Position numbers and translations under genes: made by a program | Shown here: positions 1-12,400 of the stretch, piece after piece | How positions within the stretch are numbered: the stretch's first letter is position 1 | How the letters are laid out: every line of letters begins with the position of its first letter | Origin: Brachionus manjavacas | Lineage: Eukaryota; Rotifera; Eurotatoria; Ploima; Brachionidae | Direction of reading: 5' to 3' | Assembly: GCA_019054805.1 (NCBI GenBank) | Contig: JAHQIY010000016.1 | Location: 1,612,001-1,676,000, forward strand | Length of the DNA stretch: 64,000 bases | The notes under the pieces: generated by a model | Database searches by the model: none | Told to the model about the DNA's origin: nothing | The model's input: the letters and a program-made list of their open reading frames with translations, nothing else

Positions 1-175
1 TACCATCTGATAAGCATTAGCTTTTTTGTTTTTATAACTTGTATTTTTTTGACATCTATCATAGATTAAAAAAAGACTGAATTTTAAAAAAAGATAACCT
101 TTAAATAATTTATTTAACATAATAATAATCAATAAAATAAATGAGTGAAAAAAAAATACTTTAAAAACTGTCCAC

Positions 176-181
176 TTTATT
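176..181 (-). terminator. Likely poly(A) signal of the RPRD2-like gene
   Basis: The minus strand reads AATAAA about 175 nt beyond the stop codon of the RPRD2-like gene. The placement suits a short 3' untranslated region, but the DNA is so AT rich that such hexamers occur by chance. Confidence 0.4.
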
Positions 182-354
182 TTCGTTTTTCCCATACTAT
201 CTTCACTAAGTTTAAAATCGGAATCCACAAACTTTCTAAAAAAAATAGACAAAGACAAAACAATAACAACAATAAGAAAGTCCGTCATATATATATGTAT
301 ATTTTTGTTAAAATTTCCCTACCCGAATAACCTGATCTTTATACAAAAAAACTA

Positions 355-3300
355 TTAATAGAATCTATTTCTATTGTAGTTGTTGGTACTGGCATTTTGA
401 TCTAGCCTGTCTCGCTGTGAATTGACGGTAGGAATGCGATGATTGCTTCCATGCGAATGCTGGTATGGTTTGAAACGATTCGATTGACGCTCATCACGCT
501 TATTAATAGGACTTATAAGAGGACTGCTAAGAAGTGGTCTTTTGTGCGGTGTGAAGTTTGTATCAGATTTAGCATCGTTTTTTCGCTCAATTCTGTTTAT
601 TTTAGGACTTTTGGAAGGTGCTGGTTGACTGGTAACGCTCATTAAAGATGACATGGACTGAGATGAGCCCGGAGGACTAATGAGAACCTTTTTTTGATTA
701 GGGTAGTATCCAGGTGGTGGCGGATGGTAAGGCATCTGCTGATAAGGATCAATCATTAGTTGATTTGGAGGCATGGGCACACCGGGAACGTTCATGGGTG
801 GTGGTGGTGGAGGGATCATGTTCATGGGCGGCTGATACATCTGATAGGGCGGGGGAGGTGGTGGCGGAACCATCATTGGATTGTAGCCCGGAGGCTGAGC
901 TTGGCCAAGTAGCATTGGCGGTTGATATACTTCGTCCTTGGTCGGTGTCCCAGGCCGGTTTGAGTCTTGATTCAGGTAGCTTTTTTGATAGTTAATGCCT
1001 GATGGGTTGTAATACTCATTTTGCTGCGAATATCCACTTGAATTTCCATTATTTACAAACTTTTGTAAAGAGTTGACTATAAATGAGAGATTTGAAGATG
1101 GAGAGGTGTTCTGGCCAGAGTTTGGAGCCGTTTCGTTTTGATTTGATGTTTTGTTGATAAATTTTGTCAAAAAGTCCAATGGACTGTTCGATGATTGAGA
1201 AGATTGGTCTGGATTTTCGTCACGGACCGGCGTATTCGACCGGTCTCGTTTCTTGGCATCATCTTTCTTTTGACGCCTCGGGTCCAGATTAACACGCACT
1301 TGATTCCTACTGCTCGAGCTTTGTGACACATTCATTGACGACGTTTGAGATGAATTCACTGACACATTTTGATCATCATCTGACATCTCCATATCCATGG
1401 TCTCTAAATTTTTGTTGGAAGTGGAAAATTTTGTTTCCATCAATTCGTCCAGACGCTTTTTTACGCCGTGTACTTTCATTCCATAGCTTCTGTATGCCTA
1501 AAAAAGTTCAATATTTCACTTTAAGACTTTATTTTATTTTAAATAAATTTTAAAAAATTTATTTTATTTTTTTTGACAATTTTTGGATTGTTTATTTGTT
1601 TTAGAAAATTTTAATTCTTTTTTTTAAGTGATTAAATTTGGAGTTTAAAACAATTCATTTAATCTTATAATCTTGTAAAGCTTATTTAAAATGCAAGAAA
1701 TTTAAAAAATACAAGAAAAATGTCAAAAAATGTTACTCAATCTAAATTTTGATGCTAATAGATTTTATAGTAAGAGTAATACTGCATGTTTTAGCCCCAA
1801 GTTCTTCGACCATCAAAAAACTGTTTTAGTCTGTATATTTTTATTATTTAACATAGTTTCCTTAATTTCAATAATGAGCTATAATTTCTATTATTAATAT
1901 AAAGAGAAAAGATATCTCAAAGTAAATTAAAATTTCATGGGTGGTTCATGGGTACATGGAATTATCAAATTTATTTAGAAAGAATTAATAATTGAATTTT
2001 CGGTCAAAAAATCTCTAAACAGAGGACTGAGTAAATTAAAATCTTTTTTGAGCTTAAAATTGTTTTACAGCAGTTTTATTTAGTTTTTAAATTTAGATAA
2101 TATTTTTAAAATTGGTTATTTTTCTTTGTAAATTTTACCTTTTTTTATTATTTAAAAATTGAATTATTCAAATTTTAAAAAATCTTATTTAAATTAAATT
2201 GAAAATTATAATTTTCAATATATTGTTTGAAAAATTCTATTCTATGAAAGATAAGTTATTTAAAAAAGTCTTTAATTAGCCCAATTTAAAATATAAATTT
2301 GATATTTTATATTTATCGAAGAAAGGGCTTATCAAAATTTATAGAGAAAAAATTGTGATTTTACAAAATTTTTTAAGCAATATTACATTATTCTTAATTT
2401 TCATTCTTTAATTGGAAAAATCGTATTAATAGAAATCAATTTTATATATTTCCGTGAGATTCAATAATCATAATTATTTTTTTTTAATTTAATCTTATGA
2501 ATATTCCTTCAATTCTTAGGCGGTAGTTAAAAAAAATTATCCTTATCTCATTTTAAAATTAAAAAATTAAAAAAATTCTTATTAAATAGAGTAAATTCCT
2601 TTAAAAGTTGAATTTTTTTTTAAATTCTAGAAATACCCCATAAATAATTATTGCACCTTATGCTACTTTCTAAGAAAAAAATTAATTATTTTCAGTAAAA
2701 CATTCAATGTTTCTTAAAATTTGAGAGTGAAAAATTACGTGTTTTAAAAAACATCATTTAAACTAAATACCCTCTACAATGTGCAGTTTTTCAATGTCCG
2801 ACTGAAAAATTTATTTTTTGAAAACGTTGAACAATTTATTTGATAATTTAAAAATTATTTGATCAAACAAATCTGCCAAAATAATTTCTCCAAATTTTTA
2901 TTTTACGCTCAATTTAAATCCATTTATCCAAAAAAATTAATTTTTCATATTATTCTAATTTTCTTTTTTATTATATTTTAGCTTATTTTAATTTTTTTTT
3001 TTTTTTTTTAAATTAAGCCTTAAAATAAGAGCTTTGGCAGGCACAGATAAACAAATAAATAATAATAAAATAAAATTAAAATTTTTGAAAAAGATTTGAA
3101 TACTTTAATTAGCAAAGTTTAATGCAGAAGAATATTTTGAATAGCAGAATTACACTCGGTTATGGCTAAAAATGGTTTTATCACATGAAAACAAGTCTTC
3201 TTTAAATTTTGTGAAAGTCCAAAATATTAATTTAAATTTTTTTTCCAAATAATCAATTTTACTACCCATAGATCAAAAAATGTTTGATTTGATTTATATA

Positions 3301-5124
3301 AAATTAAATTAATAGAAAAGACGATCAAATTTTTTTAGTATTAATTTATTAGACTGCAATTTCAAATGAAAACATATTATGCCTTTTTGGCCATATTTTA
3401 TTGAATTAATTTGAGGATTATTTTTCTTTTAAAATAGAAATTTTTTTTACGAAACAAAAAATTAAAGATCATGGATCCTGATAAAAAAATATTATTCCAC
3501 ATTAATCATAATAATGAAGTTTTTATAGTGCCCCAAATCATAAACTGTAGTCAGGCACATTAATTTCCGAGTCAATTTTAATTATTTTTGTTTTAAATCA
3601 AAGCTGGTAAATTTCTTAACAATTCATAGAGAAAATTTTTTTTATAAACTTATTTGATGAAATTTGTTTTCAAAAATTTTAAAAATTAGAATGTCTAAGA
3701 CTATATTTTTTGATTTGTGACACTTTATTCATTATCGATATTTTTTAAATTAAAGTAAAAGACTCATTTAATAAAAAGATCCTTACTTTCCGAAACCCTA
3801 AACCAGGGCTTTGCCTCGGACCCCTGCTGACTGCACCCGCTTCCAATCTAAATTTAGATCAATTTTTATCTGAAATAGCGGTACCAAAACTTCATTTACC
3901 AATTTTAAATTGTTTGAATACTTTTTGAAAAAGTTCTTAAAAAAATTATCAACAAAAAGCTCCTAATTGAGATAGAATTTCTATTTTATTCTATTCAAGG
4001 TAAAGTGTCCTCTTAACAGAGAAATCTTGCCATTTTGCCATCTTGATCATAGAATTTAAGCAATTTAATTAATTTTCTAATAGGATTTTTATTTTTTGTG
4101 AAAATTAATTTTTTTTCAAAAACTAGTCCCCTCCTGACTTTTTTCTTAAATATACATTCGAATTTTTTTAGAAAAAAACGCCACAAATAACACCTTTTTG
4201 GCAGACATTTTTTGGGGCGTTTTTAAAAAATGTTGGTTTTAAAAAAAATTTAATTACATTGAACACAGTTTTGGCATCCTTGTACTGGGCATCATAAAAA
4301 ATTTCACTCTGCTTCAACAAAGTGATCAGTTGCTTTCTTTTTTCCAATCGCTCATTCAATCTATGAACATATTCGTCCATTTTGATGCAAGAGGCCTCAA
4401 ATTCAAGTTTAAATTTTTCGCATTTGGTTCGATCCCGATACTGGCGTATATGTTCCAAATTAATGTCAAGTATTCGGGTAGCTTCTATTTCGTTTTTATC
4501 TTTATCCAGTTGTTTTACGAACGTGTCAAACGACTCGATCGAGTCGCACAGATTTTTGGCTTGAAATTCGGCAATAATTCGTTCAATTTCATCTTTGTCG
4601 ACTTGTGAAGAGTCGGCGCTGGGTTTTGGCTCCACCAGGTCAGGTGAACGGGTGACTAATTGGCATTTAAAGTTCAGAGTGGACAGGAGTTGTTCGACAA
4701 ATTGTTTGTCGTACACTTGACGCTCGAGCCAAACCTCGAGGACACGCTGGACGTTCTTTTTGATGGATTCGGCGCGGCAGCTCACCACCGCTTCGTTAAA
4801 AATGGCCTTGAATGAGTCCTGGTAGATTTTGGCGTTTTTGCGCTTGCAATTTTGAATTACGTCATTAGCCAAATAGACAAGCGTTAGTCTTTGTCTGCTA
4901 GTTGTGCCTGGATCGCACATTTTCTTTAGCCATAGGTTGGTGATAAGCTCGTGGTGGTTTTTATGGTGAATGATCCACAAGGCTAATGTTTGGATGCTTT
5001 CTTGGGTTGGCGTACATTGATCGAACTTGTTCATTAGGTTTTCTTCGTTGAACGAGCTAGCTGGTGCTTTTGGCGTAGCACTACTCGAAGCGGCACCACT
5101 TGATGTAGCTGCAATGGTGGTCAT
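355..5124 (-). CDS. RPRD2: RPRD2-like CID-domain protein that binds the RNA polymerase II C-terminal domain (two exons)
   Basis: Exon 1 is 5124-4258 and exon 2 is 1497-355. The join is phase 0, with donor GTAATT at 4257 and an acceptor ending TTTTTTAG at 1498, giving about 669 residues. Residues about 25-160 form a CID (CTD-interaction) domain; 'LALWIIHHKNHHELI' and 'RLTLVYLANDVIQNCK' are typical. A coiled coil follows at about 200-310 and reads smoothly across the splice (DAKTVFN then AYRSYGMKVHGVKKRLDEL), which is the main support for joining the two exons. The C-terminal half is low complexity: Ser/Asn rich, then proline runs with PPGY-type motifs. In animals RPRD proteins bind the phosphorylated Pol II CTD and act in transcription elongation and termination in the nucleus. 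Human RPRD2 is much longer; RPRD1 proteins lack the proline-rich tail, so RPRD2 is the better name. A 3' splice site may lie just before the ATG (TTTCAAACAG), which would imply a non-coding first exon. Confidence 0.9.
1498..4257 (-). other. Long RPRD2 intron (2.76 kb)
   Basis: Non-coding AT-rich DNA between the two RPRD2-like exons. It contains one copy of a repeat (2038-2659) that recurs upstream of the same gene, a GC-rich patch at about 3785-3850, and a long T run near 2992. I see no convincing exon here. Confidence 0.8.
2038..2659. repeat. Long copy of a dispersed repeat (copy 1)
   Basis: From 2038 to 2250 and from 2512 to about 2659 this intronic stretch is nearly identical to 5470-5833, in the same orientation, with a handful of substitutions (for example GCGGTAG against GCAGTAG). 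It keeps 261 bp (about 2251-2511) that the other copy lacks. I see no target-site duplication around this copy. Confidence 0.85.
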
Positions 5125-5469
5125 TGTTAACTGTTTGAAAATATTTCTTAGTCAGCTTTTTTGTTATTTTTAAATTTATAAATTTTTTTTCATATTTTTG
5201 TTTCGGCTTGTTTTCCTTTCGTTTAGAAAAATAAATTATAAATTTTTGCATTTTTATTTCTATGACTGATAGACGAGTACGGTTCGAACATGTCTTACCA
5301 GCAAGTTAAGAATGATTTATTTCAAATTTTCTCTCAATTAAATATTGCATATTAAACCTAACATTTGTTTTTTTTATTTACAGTCATCGATTTGATCCAT
5401 AAATAAATACCTTTTTTTTTTATTTTGAAAAAGCAATGATAAGGAGTGCATGGTTTAAGTTGATTGATT

Positions 5470-5833
5470 GAAAATCTTTTTTGAGCTTAAAATTGTTTTA
5501 CAGCAGTTTTATTTAGTTTTTAAATTTAGATAATATTTTTAAAATTGGTTATTTTTCTTTGTAAATTTTACCTTTTTTTATTATTTAAAAATTGAATTAT
5601 TCAAATTTTAAATTATCTTATTTAAATTAAATTGAAAATTATAATTTTCAATATATTGTTTGAAAAATTCTATTCTATGAAAGATTCTTAGGCAGTAGTT
5701 AAAAAAAAATTATCCTTATCTCATTTTAAAATTAAAAAATTTAAAAAATTCTTATTAAATAGAGTAAATTCCTTTAAAAGTTGCATTTTTTTTTTAAATT
5801 CTAGAAATACCCCATAAATAATTATTGCACCTT
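5470..5833. mobile_element. Inserted, internally deleted repeat copy with 20-bp flanking direct repeats (copy 2)
   Basis: This 364-bp segment is a shortened copy of 2038-2659. It is flanked on both sides by the identical 20-mer ATGGTTTAAGTTGATTGATT (5450-5469 and 5834-5853), which looks like a target-site duplication. It lies about 350 bp upstream of the RPRD2-like start codon. No poly(A) tail, no terminal inverted repeats and no coding capacity are visible, so the insertion mechanism is open. Confidence 0.75.
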
Positions 5834-8570
5834 ATGGTTTAAGTTGATTGATTATAAATTCTAGTTTTGAGATTGGAGGCAGAATTGCCCAAAAATCACA
5901 TTTAGATTTATATTTAATTAAGCTTTCGGACTTATAACGAATAAATAAAAAAATATATTTTTGGTAAAAATTTTTTTTTGTAATACAGTAATAATGAATT
6001 TTAATAAAGTTTATGATTTAATTTCGATACCAGTTTTTGTTATAGCAAATATTTACTTACCAACACAAAACTAAATTTTTAAACAAAAAAAAATTAATTT
6101 TATTCAGTAATATTTTTATTTTTACTCCAAAAATATATATTTATTAATCGAAATTTCTCATTTCGTGGTATTTGATTACTGTCAAAATTCAGGAATACAT
6201 TTTATCGATATTTTATGTTCAATAAAAAAAATCTGAATAATTTAATTCTAAACAACATTTTGAATATCTTAAAATAAATGTTTGTTTATTTTATCATTTC
6301 AAGAGACCAAAATCTTAATGATTTTTTTGCGTTTTTGATTATTTAGCATAGTTTTAATATTTATTTTTAATCTTTATAATCCTTATTTAGCTCTTATCAA
6401 AATTAACTGCAAGTATTTGTTCAAACTTATTAAAAAATTAATAAAACATGATTCATTAAGTTATATTAATTAAATTTATAGTATTAGATAATTTATAAGT
6501 CAAGTGATTTATTAAATATCGTGAACGAACAGAGCTTTGAATTTATTCAAGTTATAATAGAGACTCACTTGATAAAATTCTATTTTTATCTTAGAAAAGA
6601 TTCAATTTAATAAAACAAAATCTTAGCTAGTTCAAAAGTATTCTAAAATTCTGTCTGAAATGAACGAGATGGATCGATGAAAAAAAAATTATTTTGTATT
6701 CAACAATATTTGATGCAGACATATTTAATTAAGTAAAAAGTACAAAAATTACTATTTATCTCATTTCCGTCACATCCCAACTTCCTTTGTTTTAATCAAT
6801 CCATTGAAAGGGTTCAAATAAAAAGATTAATTTCAAATCGACTAGATTTCATTCAAAAGAAAGATTTCATTATAAAAAAATTAAAATTAAGAGAAGATTT
6901 TGTTTATAAAATTATATTTTTATTTAGATGCAGACACTATCAAGCATGAACGTGGTAGAATAATAATTTCCGCTTGGCTATTGAAGAATAAAACTAAATT
7001 ATTTTCACTTGAAAATTTTTTTGGCATATTACTATTATAACGTAGATCAATTAATTGTTACAGTTTCCTGGTGTAGAGCCCATAATTACATAAGACAAAA
7101 CGCAATCATTCAATTATTTTTTCTAATTTGGCAGTTGTTATAAATACGCAAAAGGTTTTTTAAAAATTAATTTTGTTAAACAAGCATTTATTTATGCTTA
7201 CTTTTAAAAAAATTTATAACAAAAATTTTAAGGTTGAAGAACGTAAGTGCTTTTTTTTAGTTTAATTGTTTATTAGCTTAAATTTACTCGGTCTCTAAGT
7301 ACCCTTTAATTATCAAAAATGGATTAAAAGAAAAAAAAATCGATCGTTAAAATTAACAAAAAATATTTTTGACCAAAAAAAAAGTTAGCTTTATATTTCA
7401 AATCTTAGGCCAAAAAATGATAATTTGTGTTCGTATAAACCGTAAACTAAATTTCGATAATTAAATTAATCTTTATAAGCCTTCAATTTAGACATATTTA
7501 AACGTCATTAGTAAAAAAATATATATTTATTAAAAAAATGGAAAATTATTTTTATTTGGTACTGAGCTAAAAATTTTCCATTTAATTTACCATTTTAATT
7601 AGCAGTATAATATTATGTCATTATTCAGGCTTAAATTTCAATTTTTTTGTCGCAATAATTTTCTTCATTTAATCATCAACAATAAACACCTAACGACTAG
7701 TCAATGTCGCCCAATTTTCATAATTACTCTTTCATACGCGCCCAAATTTGCTTCTTTTTTTGCTCATCAATTTTTAAATCATAATGAAAATAATAATTTA
7801 AATTTCTATTACCAAATAAGACTTATCTTAATTTTTTTATTTAATTTAACAGTGAATGCAAGGCTTTTGTTGGCGTGGATGATATTTTGCGAATAACAAA
7901 ATCAAATTTTTCTAATGACAAATAAGACATTTTTAATTAATTTTTGATTTTACATCTAATTGTTCTAGCATGCATTGTAGTTTAATTGATCGAAAAAATG
8001 TGATTTTAAATTATATGAATTTTATAAAAATATTTGAACAATTTTGGCTTTAAAGACAGGTTTCTTCTTTGAAATTTGTTTTAATAAATCATTTGGCAAG
8101 CATTTTCTTTTATTCTTTTAAAGCTTTTTGTAGTTGAAATTTGAACTTTGTTTAAAAAAGTTTAAGTTATCTAAAAATTACAGAAAAATAGATAATATTC
8201 AGTTATTAAAGAAAGTCTAGTTTGATCATGATTTGGAGCATGATCGGATTTGCCTTAGGAATCCAAAAGCTTAATATATTTAATTATTATGTATAGAATA
8301 ATTTGGCGTTCAAACAAATGTTAAGACTGTGCTTCACGTTTAATTGTCATAATCTCTATTTTAGGTGCTGGATTTTAGAATCCAAAATTTGTTCGGATAA
8401 TTAATAGTTGTGTATAAATACAGTTGAAATTAGTAGAAATTTCCAATAAATGTTATCATCTTGAAGGACTGTGATCTATGTCAATATTTCAGATTTATTA
8501 GATTTAATAAAATCATAAATGTATCTAAATTTGGAAAAATTTAAAAAAATTTTTATTTTATTGCACTATA

Positions 8571-8610
8571 ATTATTATTATTTATTAAGAATTTAAGCCT
8601 CGTAGGCAAT
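8571..8610. repeat. ATT-tract repeat with AAGCCTC(G/A)TAGGCAA hairpin, copy 1
   Basis: An (ATT)n tract runs into TTTAAGCCTCGTAGGCAA. Essentially the same arrangement occurs at 34919-34965 in the AQR intron (there with CAT in place of CGT). GCCT and AGGC can pair as a tiny hairpin. It may be the 3' end of a short interspersed element. Confidence 0.55.
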
Positions 8611-9451
8611 CAACAAAAACCTACTAATAAAAATAAATTAATAAAATTTAAACTTTAATTTTTATATAATGAGAAATAATACATTAATTTGTACCGGTAA
8701 TTTTTGTCAAATAATTGATTTCGAGGTCTAAGAAATTTTTTTTTTATTTTTCATTAAAGTTCAGATAGTGATCTAAGATAAAAAAAAAAGCATTCTTTCG
8801 ATAGCTTTACCAAGATATGTTGGACATGGTATTGTGGAATCTGGTTTGAATTATTTTTGTTGAGTAAGAAAATGCGTGATAGTTGATGATAACATTTTAT
8901 TATTAATACAAAAAAATTTGTTTCATTAGAATTAAATTTTAAATTCTATTCAATTTAGAAGTAGAATACAGAAGTTTTTAATAATTAGAAAAATAAACGT
9001 GATTATTGATTTTGAGTTCATGTTATCATTTAAAAAAAAATATTAAAATTAAACCTCAATGCCAGATTTGTTCCTTAACCACATAGGAATATATTAGCAT
9101 TTAATTATCGATCTGTGAGCTGTAATGGAACATTTTGGCAGAGAAAGAGCCTGAAAAATTTCAATCATAAAGAACTAGTTATGAAGAGAATGCAAATTAT
9201 GATTAGGAATTTTCATTTGAAGGGAATTTATTTCTTTACATATTCATAATTTTTTTCTCTCTCTCTTTTTTCTCCAATTTAAAGATGAACGAAATTTCAA
9301 ATCACAAGACAGAAACTAGATGGAAATTTTGCCAATATGAGTTTCTGGTCGACTATCAAGCATTTAAACTAATTTTAATTTTAGAAAATAATGAGGACGA
9401 ACATTCTAGCTAGATATTTGAAAAAATTGTCACATTAAATTGGCTGCCAGT

Positions 9452-12400
9452 ATGTATGCTTTATTAGAGACCAATTTAGATGACATCAAGTCCAAGGGAG
9501 ATGACTCGATTATCAAAATCGATTCCAATATCCAGTCTCTTTCTTGGATGAGCAAAGTGAACATTTTAAGTGCCGAGTCAACAAACGAAAACCAATTCAA
9601 TCAAGTAAAGATGAAAAAAATTTCGAAAAAAAAAAAAAAAAAAATCCTAATCATCTTTAAAGGAGGGCTGGTTGGCAACAGGCAATGGTAATTTTATGGT
9701 AGGATGCACTCACACTTGCACTGACCACAATGCCAATTTGAGCTCGTGCCGCGCCAACTTCAACCTACGCGGGCACAAATCGGACATAAAGCTGGTGCGT
9801 TGGAACGAAGTGTACCAAAAGCTGGCTTCCTGTGACACCAAAGGCATGATTTACGTGTGGGTAAAGTACGAAGGCCGCTGGTCCATTGAGCTGATAAACG
9901 ACCGCGGCAACCAGGTGACCGACTTTGCGTGGTCCCACGACGGTCGCCAGGCCGCCATCTGCTACCAAGACGGCTTTGTGCTCGTCGGATCCGTGAATGG
10001 CCAGCGCTACTGGTCAAATTTGTACGATCTGTCCAATGCATGCATCAACACAGCCACTTGGACTCCCAATGACGCGTTCATTTTGCTCGGTCTCTCGAAC
10101 GGCACTCTCATTCTAATCGATGAAAATGGCAACATTGTGAACAGATACCCACTAGGCACCCAGTCCATAACCAATCTAGCTTACAATTGTCCCAAATTTT
10201 TTATCAAAGAAGTGCATGAGATCAATAAGTCGAGTGGTGGCAGTAGTAGCGACCAGGCGCAACGAAGCGTGACTCGTCAGCGTCTAAGCTCGTCCAATTT
10301 TTCGGCACCAAGTCAAAATCAAGGCATTCCAAACATTCGCCTAAAGAGCAAAATAAGCAATTCAAATTTTCTGATCGCTGTTCTGTTCGAGACCAATGTT
10401 ATTCATTTGATAAAAAGCTACGATCTGTATTTTGATCCTGTGGTGATAGAGACCAGGTTGGAGGCGGTGAGGATGGAGTGGTCGAGTTGCGGAAGAATTT
10501 TGTGCGTAGGTGGCCACGTGACTGAGAGCTTGGCGCGCCGAAAAGGCGCCAAAAAGATCAGAAATTTTGTCAAGTTCTACAACTTGCATGGAGCTCTAAT
10601 GTATGTAGTCGAATTGCCGACATGCTATGAAAATAATGGCAAAAAAAGCCTCATCGATAAACTGGAGCTGAAGCAAAAAAAGACCAGCGAACAAACGAAC
10701 TTGTGGCACAACAGGGACCTTAAGTATTTGAACGCTTTGACATGGGCCCACAATGACCAGAGGCTATTTGTATCTTGCTCAAACCAGCTGCACATCATAC
10801 GTGTTTACAAGAAAATTCCATCTTTGTGTCTTTTGACCGAGAATAGACTCAAATCGCTGATCAACGAGTCGGACCAAGTGCGTGTCTTTAGCCTGCCACC
10901 GATACTGCAGCAAGAGTTGGTGCACAATTTTTTGTCCACTTTGAAAATGAAGTGTCCCAATCAGCATCAGTTGAGAAAATTTGTGTGCTCGTGTGTGCCC
11001 AATTCCGAACGCCTCCATTGTACTCTAAAGCGAATAAACATAAAAAACAACCGAGATTATTATATACTCTATTTGGAATTCATCGGTGGTCTCATACCTT
11101 TGCTGAGTGCGAAAAAAATTTCCAAAATCAAGCCAGATTTTGTAATCTACGAGCCTAGTTTTACCTTGAACAAAAACAAATCATCGTGGAATAGTAAAAG
11201 TAGGATTTTTGTCTTTTATTTGTCATATCCCACATGTCACACATTTTAAAGGCATTGTAAATTTTATTAAATTTTATTAAATTTTATTAAATTAAATTAA
11301 ATTAAATTTTGGAACAAAGAACAAAAACAAAATTTTTAAAATAAAATAATTTTTTTATATGAGATTAAAGATTTGTGTCTTTTTTAAATGTATCAGCTTA
11401 TACCAACTTTGAACCACCTAAACTAAGTCTCTGCAATAACTCTGCAATTAAAAGTGCTTTGCAGACTTGCAGAATTCTTGCAGAGACTTAGTTTAGATGG
11501 AAAAAGTTTTTTATCAGCAGGTACATTTTGCAGAACAATTTTTAGACTCAAAATAAAAAGTTATATCATCTAAAAAAAATAATACGTTCCTTGTTCCAAA
11601 ATTCACAATGCCCACTTTTGGAGACTAATGGGTTTATGTGTTCAAGGGTGAAGTTTCCATCAAAAAAAAAAGAAAAATATTCATTTATAGCTAAAGCTCC
11701 CAAAAAAAAATAATTAAGACTCAAAAATTTAGTTAAATAAAAATGAAAAATAAGAAGGTAAAGAATAAAAAATAGATAAGTTGAAATTAAAGAGTGAATG
11801 AATTTTTCAAAGTATTTAATTTAAAGTAGACAAAATTCTGTTTGTTCGCTGGTCACTGGCAAAAAAGCAAAATTGATCATTTATTCTAAAATTTAAGGAA
11901 ATTTAAAAAAAAAATTTATTTCAAAAAAATCGATTTCGACCATTTATTAGATTAAAATAAATAGACAAAAGATGATCATAAACTCACATCAATACGCTAT
12001 AAAGATGTTTAAGAATTCTCTTTTGAAATCTAATAAAACACATCGACATATGGACCGAAAGCTTATAATAGATTTTATTCTGTTCTATCATAAAACTTTT
12101 CTGTTTAAAACTTAGGTAAATTGAATTTCATTATCAAATGTATATCATATTCAGTGCTTTTATTTTACATGATTCTTACGGAAATTGATGTAATTTTACG
12201 TAATCTTACAGATTCTTAAACACAAAATCTAATGTAAGATTACGTAAACTTACGTAAAAATACATACAATATCTGTAAGACACGACAAATTTGATTTCGG
12301 CCGAATAATTGGCAATTTTTGCTTTTTTTTTTATTTTTAATAAATTTTTGTAATTTTTTGTAAAATTAAATTAGTTCTTAAAAGAATTATATTAGTTGCT

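Larger units (their letters stand above)
5125..9451. other. Intergenic region between RPRD2 and TULP4 (divergent genes)
   Basis: About 4.3 kb separating two divergently transcribed genes, so it should hold both promoters. Apart from the inserted repeat at 5470-5833 and the ATT-tract repeat at 8571-8610 I see only AT-rich sequence. A 93-codon frame at 7615-7896 looks like chance. Confidence 0.6.

Noticed and set aside
145..330. 61-codon plus-strand frame at the window start
   Set aside because: It opens at a non-ATG codon, is Lys/Asn rich as expected from AT-rich DNA, and lies in the probable 3' end of the RPRD2-like gene.
5270..5300. GGTTCGAAC word considered as a tRNA B box
   Set aside because: No A box at the right distance and no cloverleaf; no tRNA gene found anywhere in the window.
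7615..7896. 93-codon plus-strand frame in the RPRD2-TULP4 intergenic region
   Set aside because: Phe/Leu/Asn/Ile rich, no domain, no splice or promoter support; consistent with chance.
9760..10041. Minus-strand frames opposite the TULP4 WD40 exon
   Set aside because: Shadows of a strongly conserved plus-strand coding exon.
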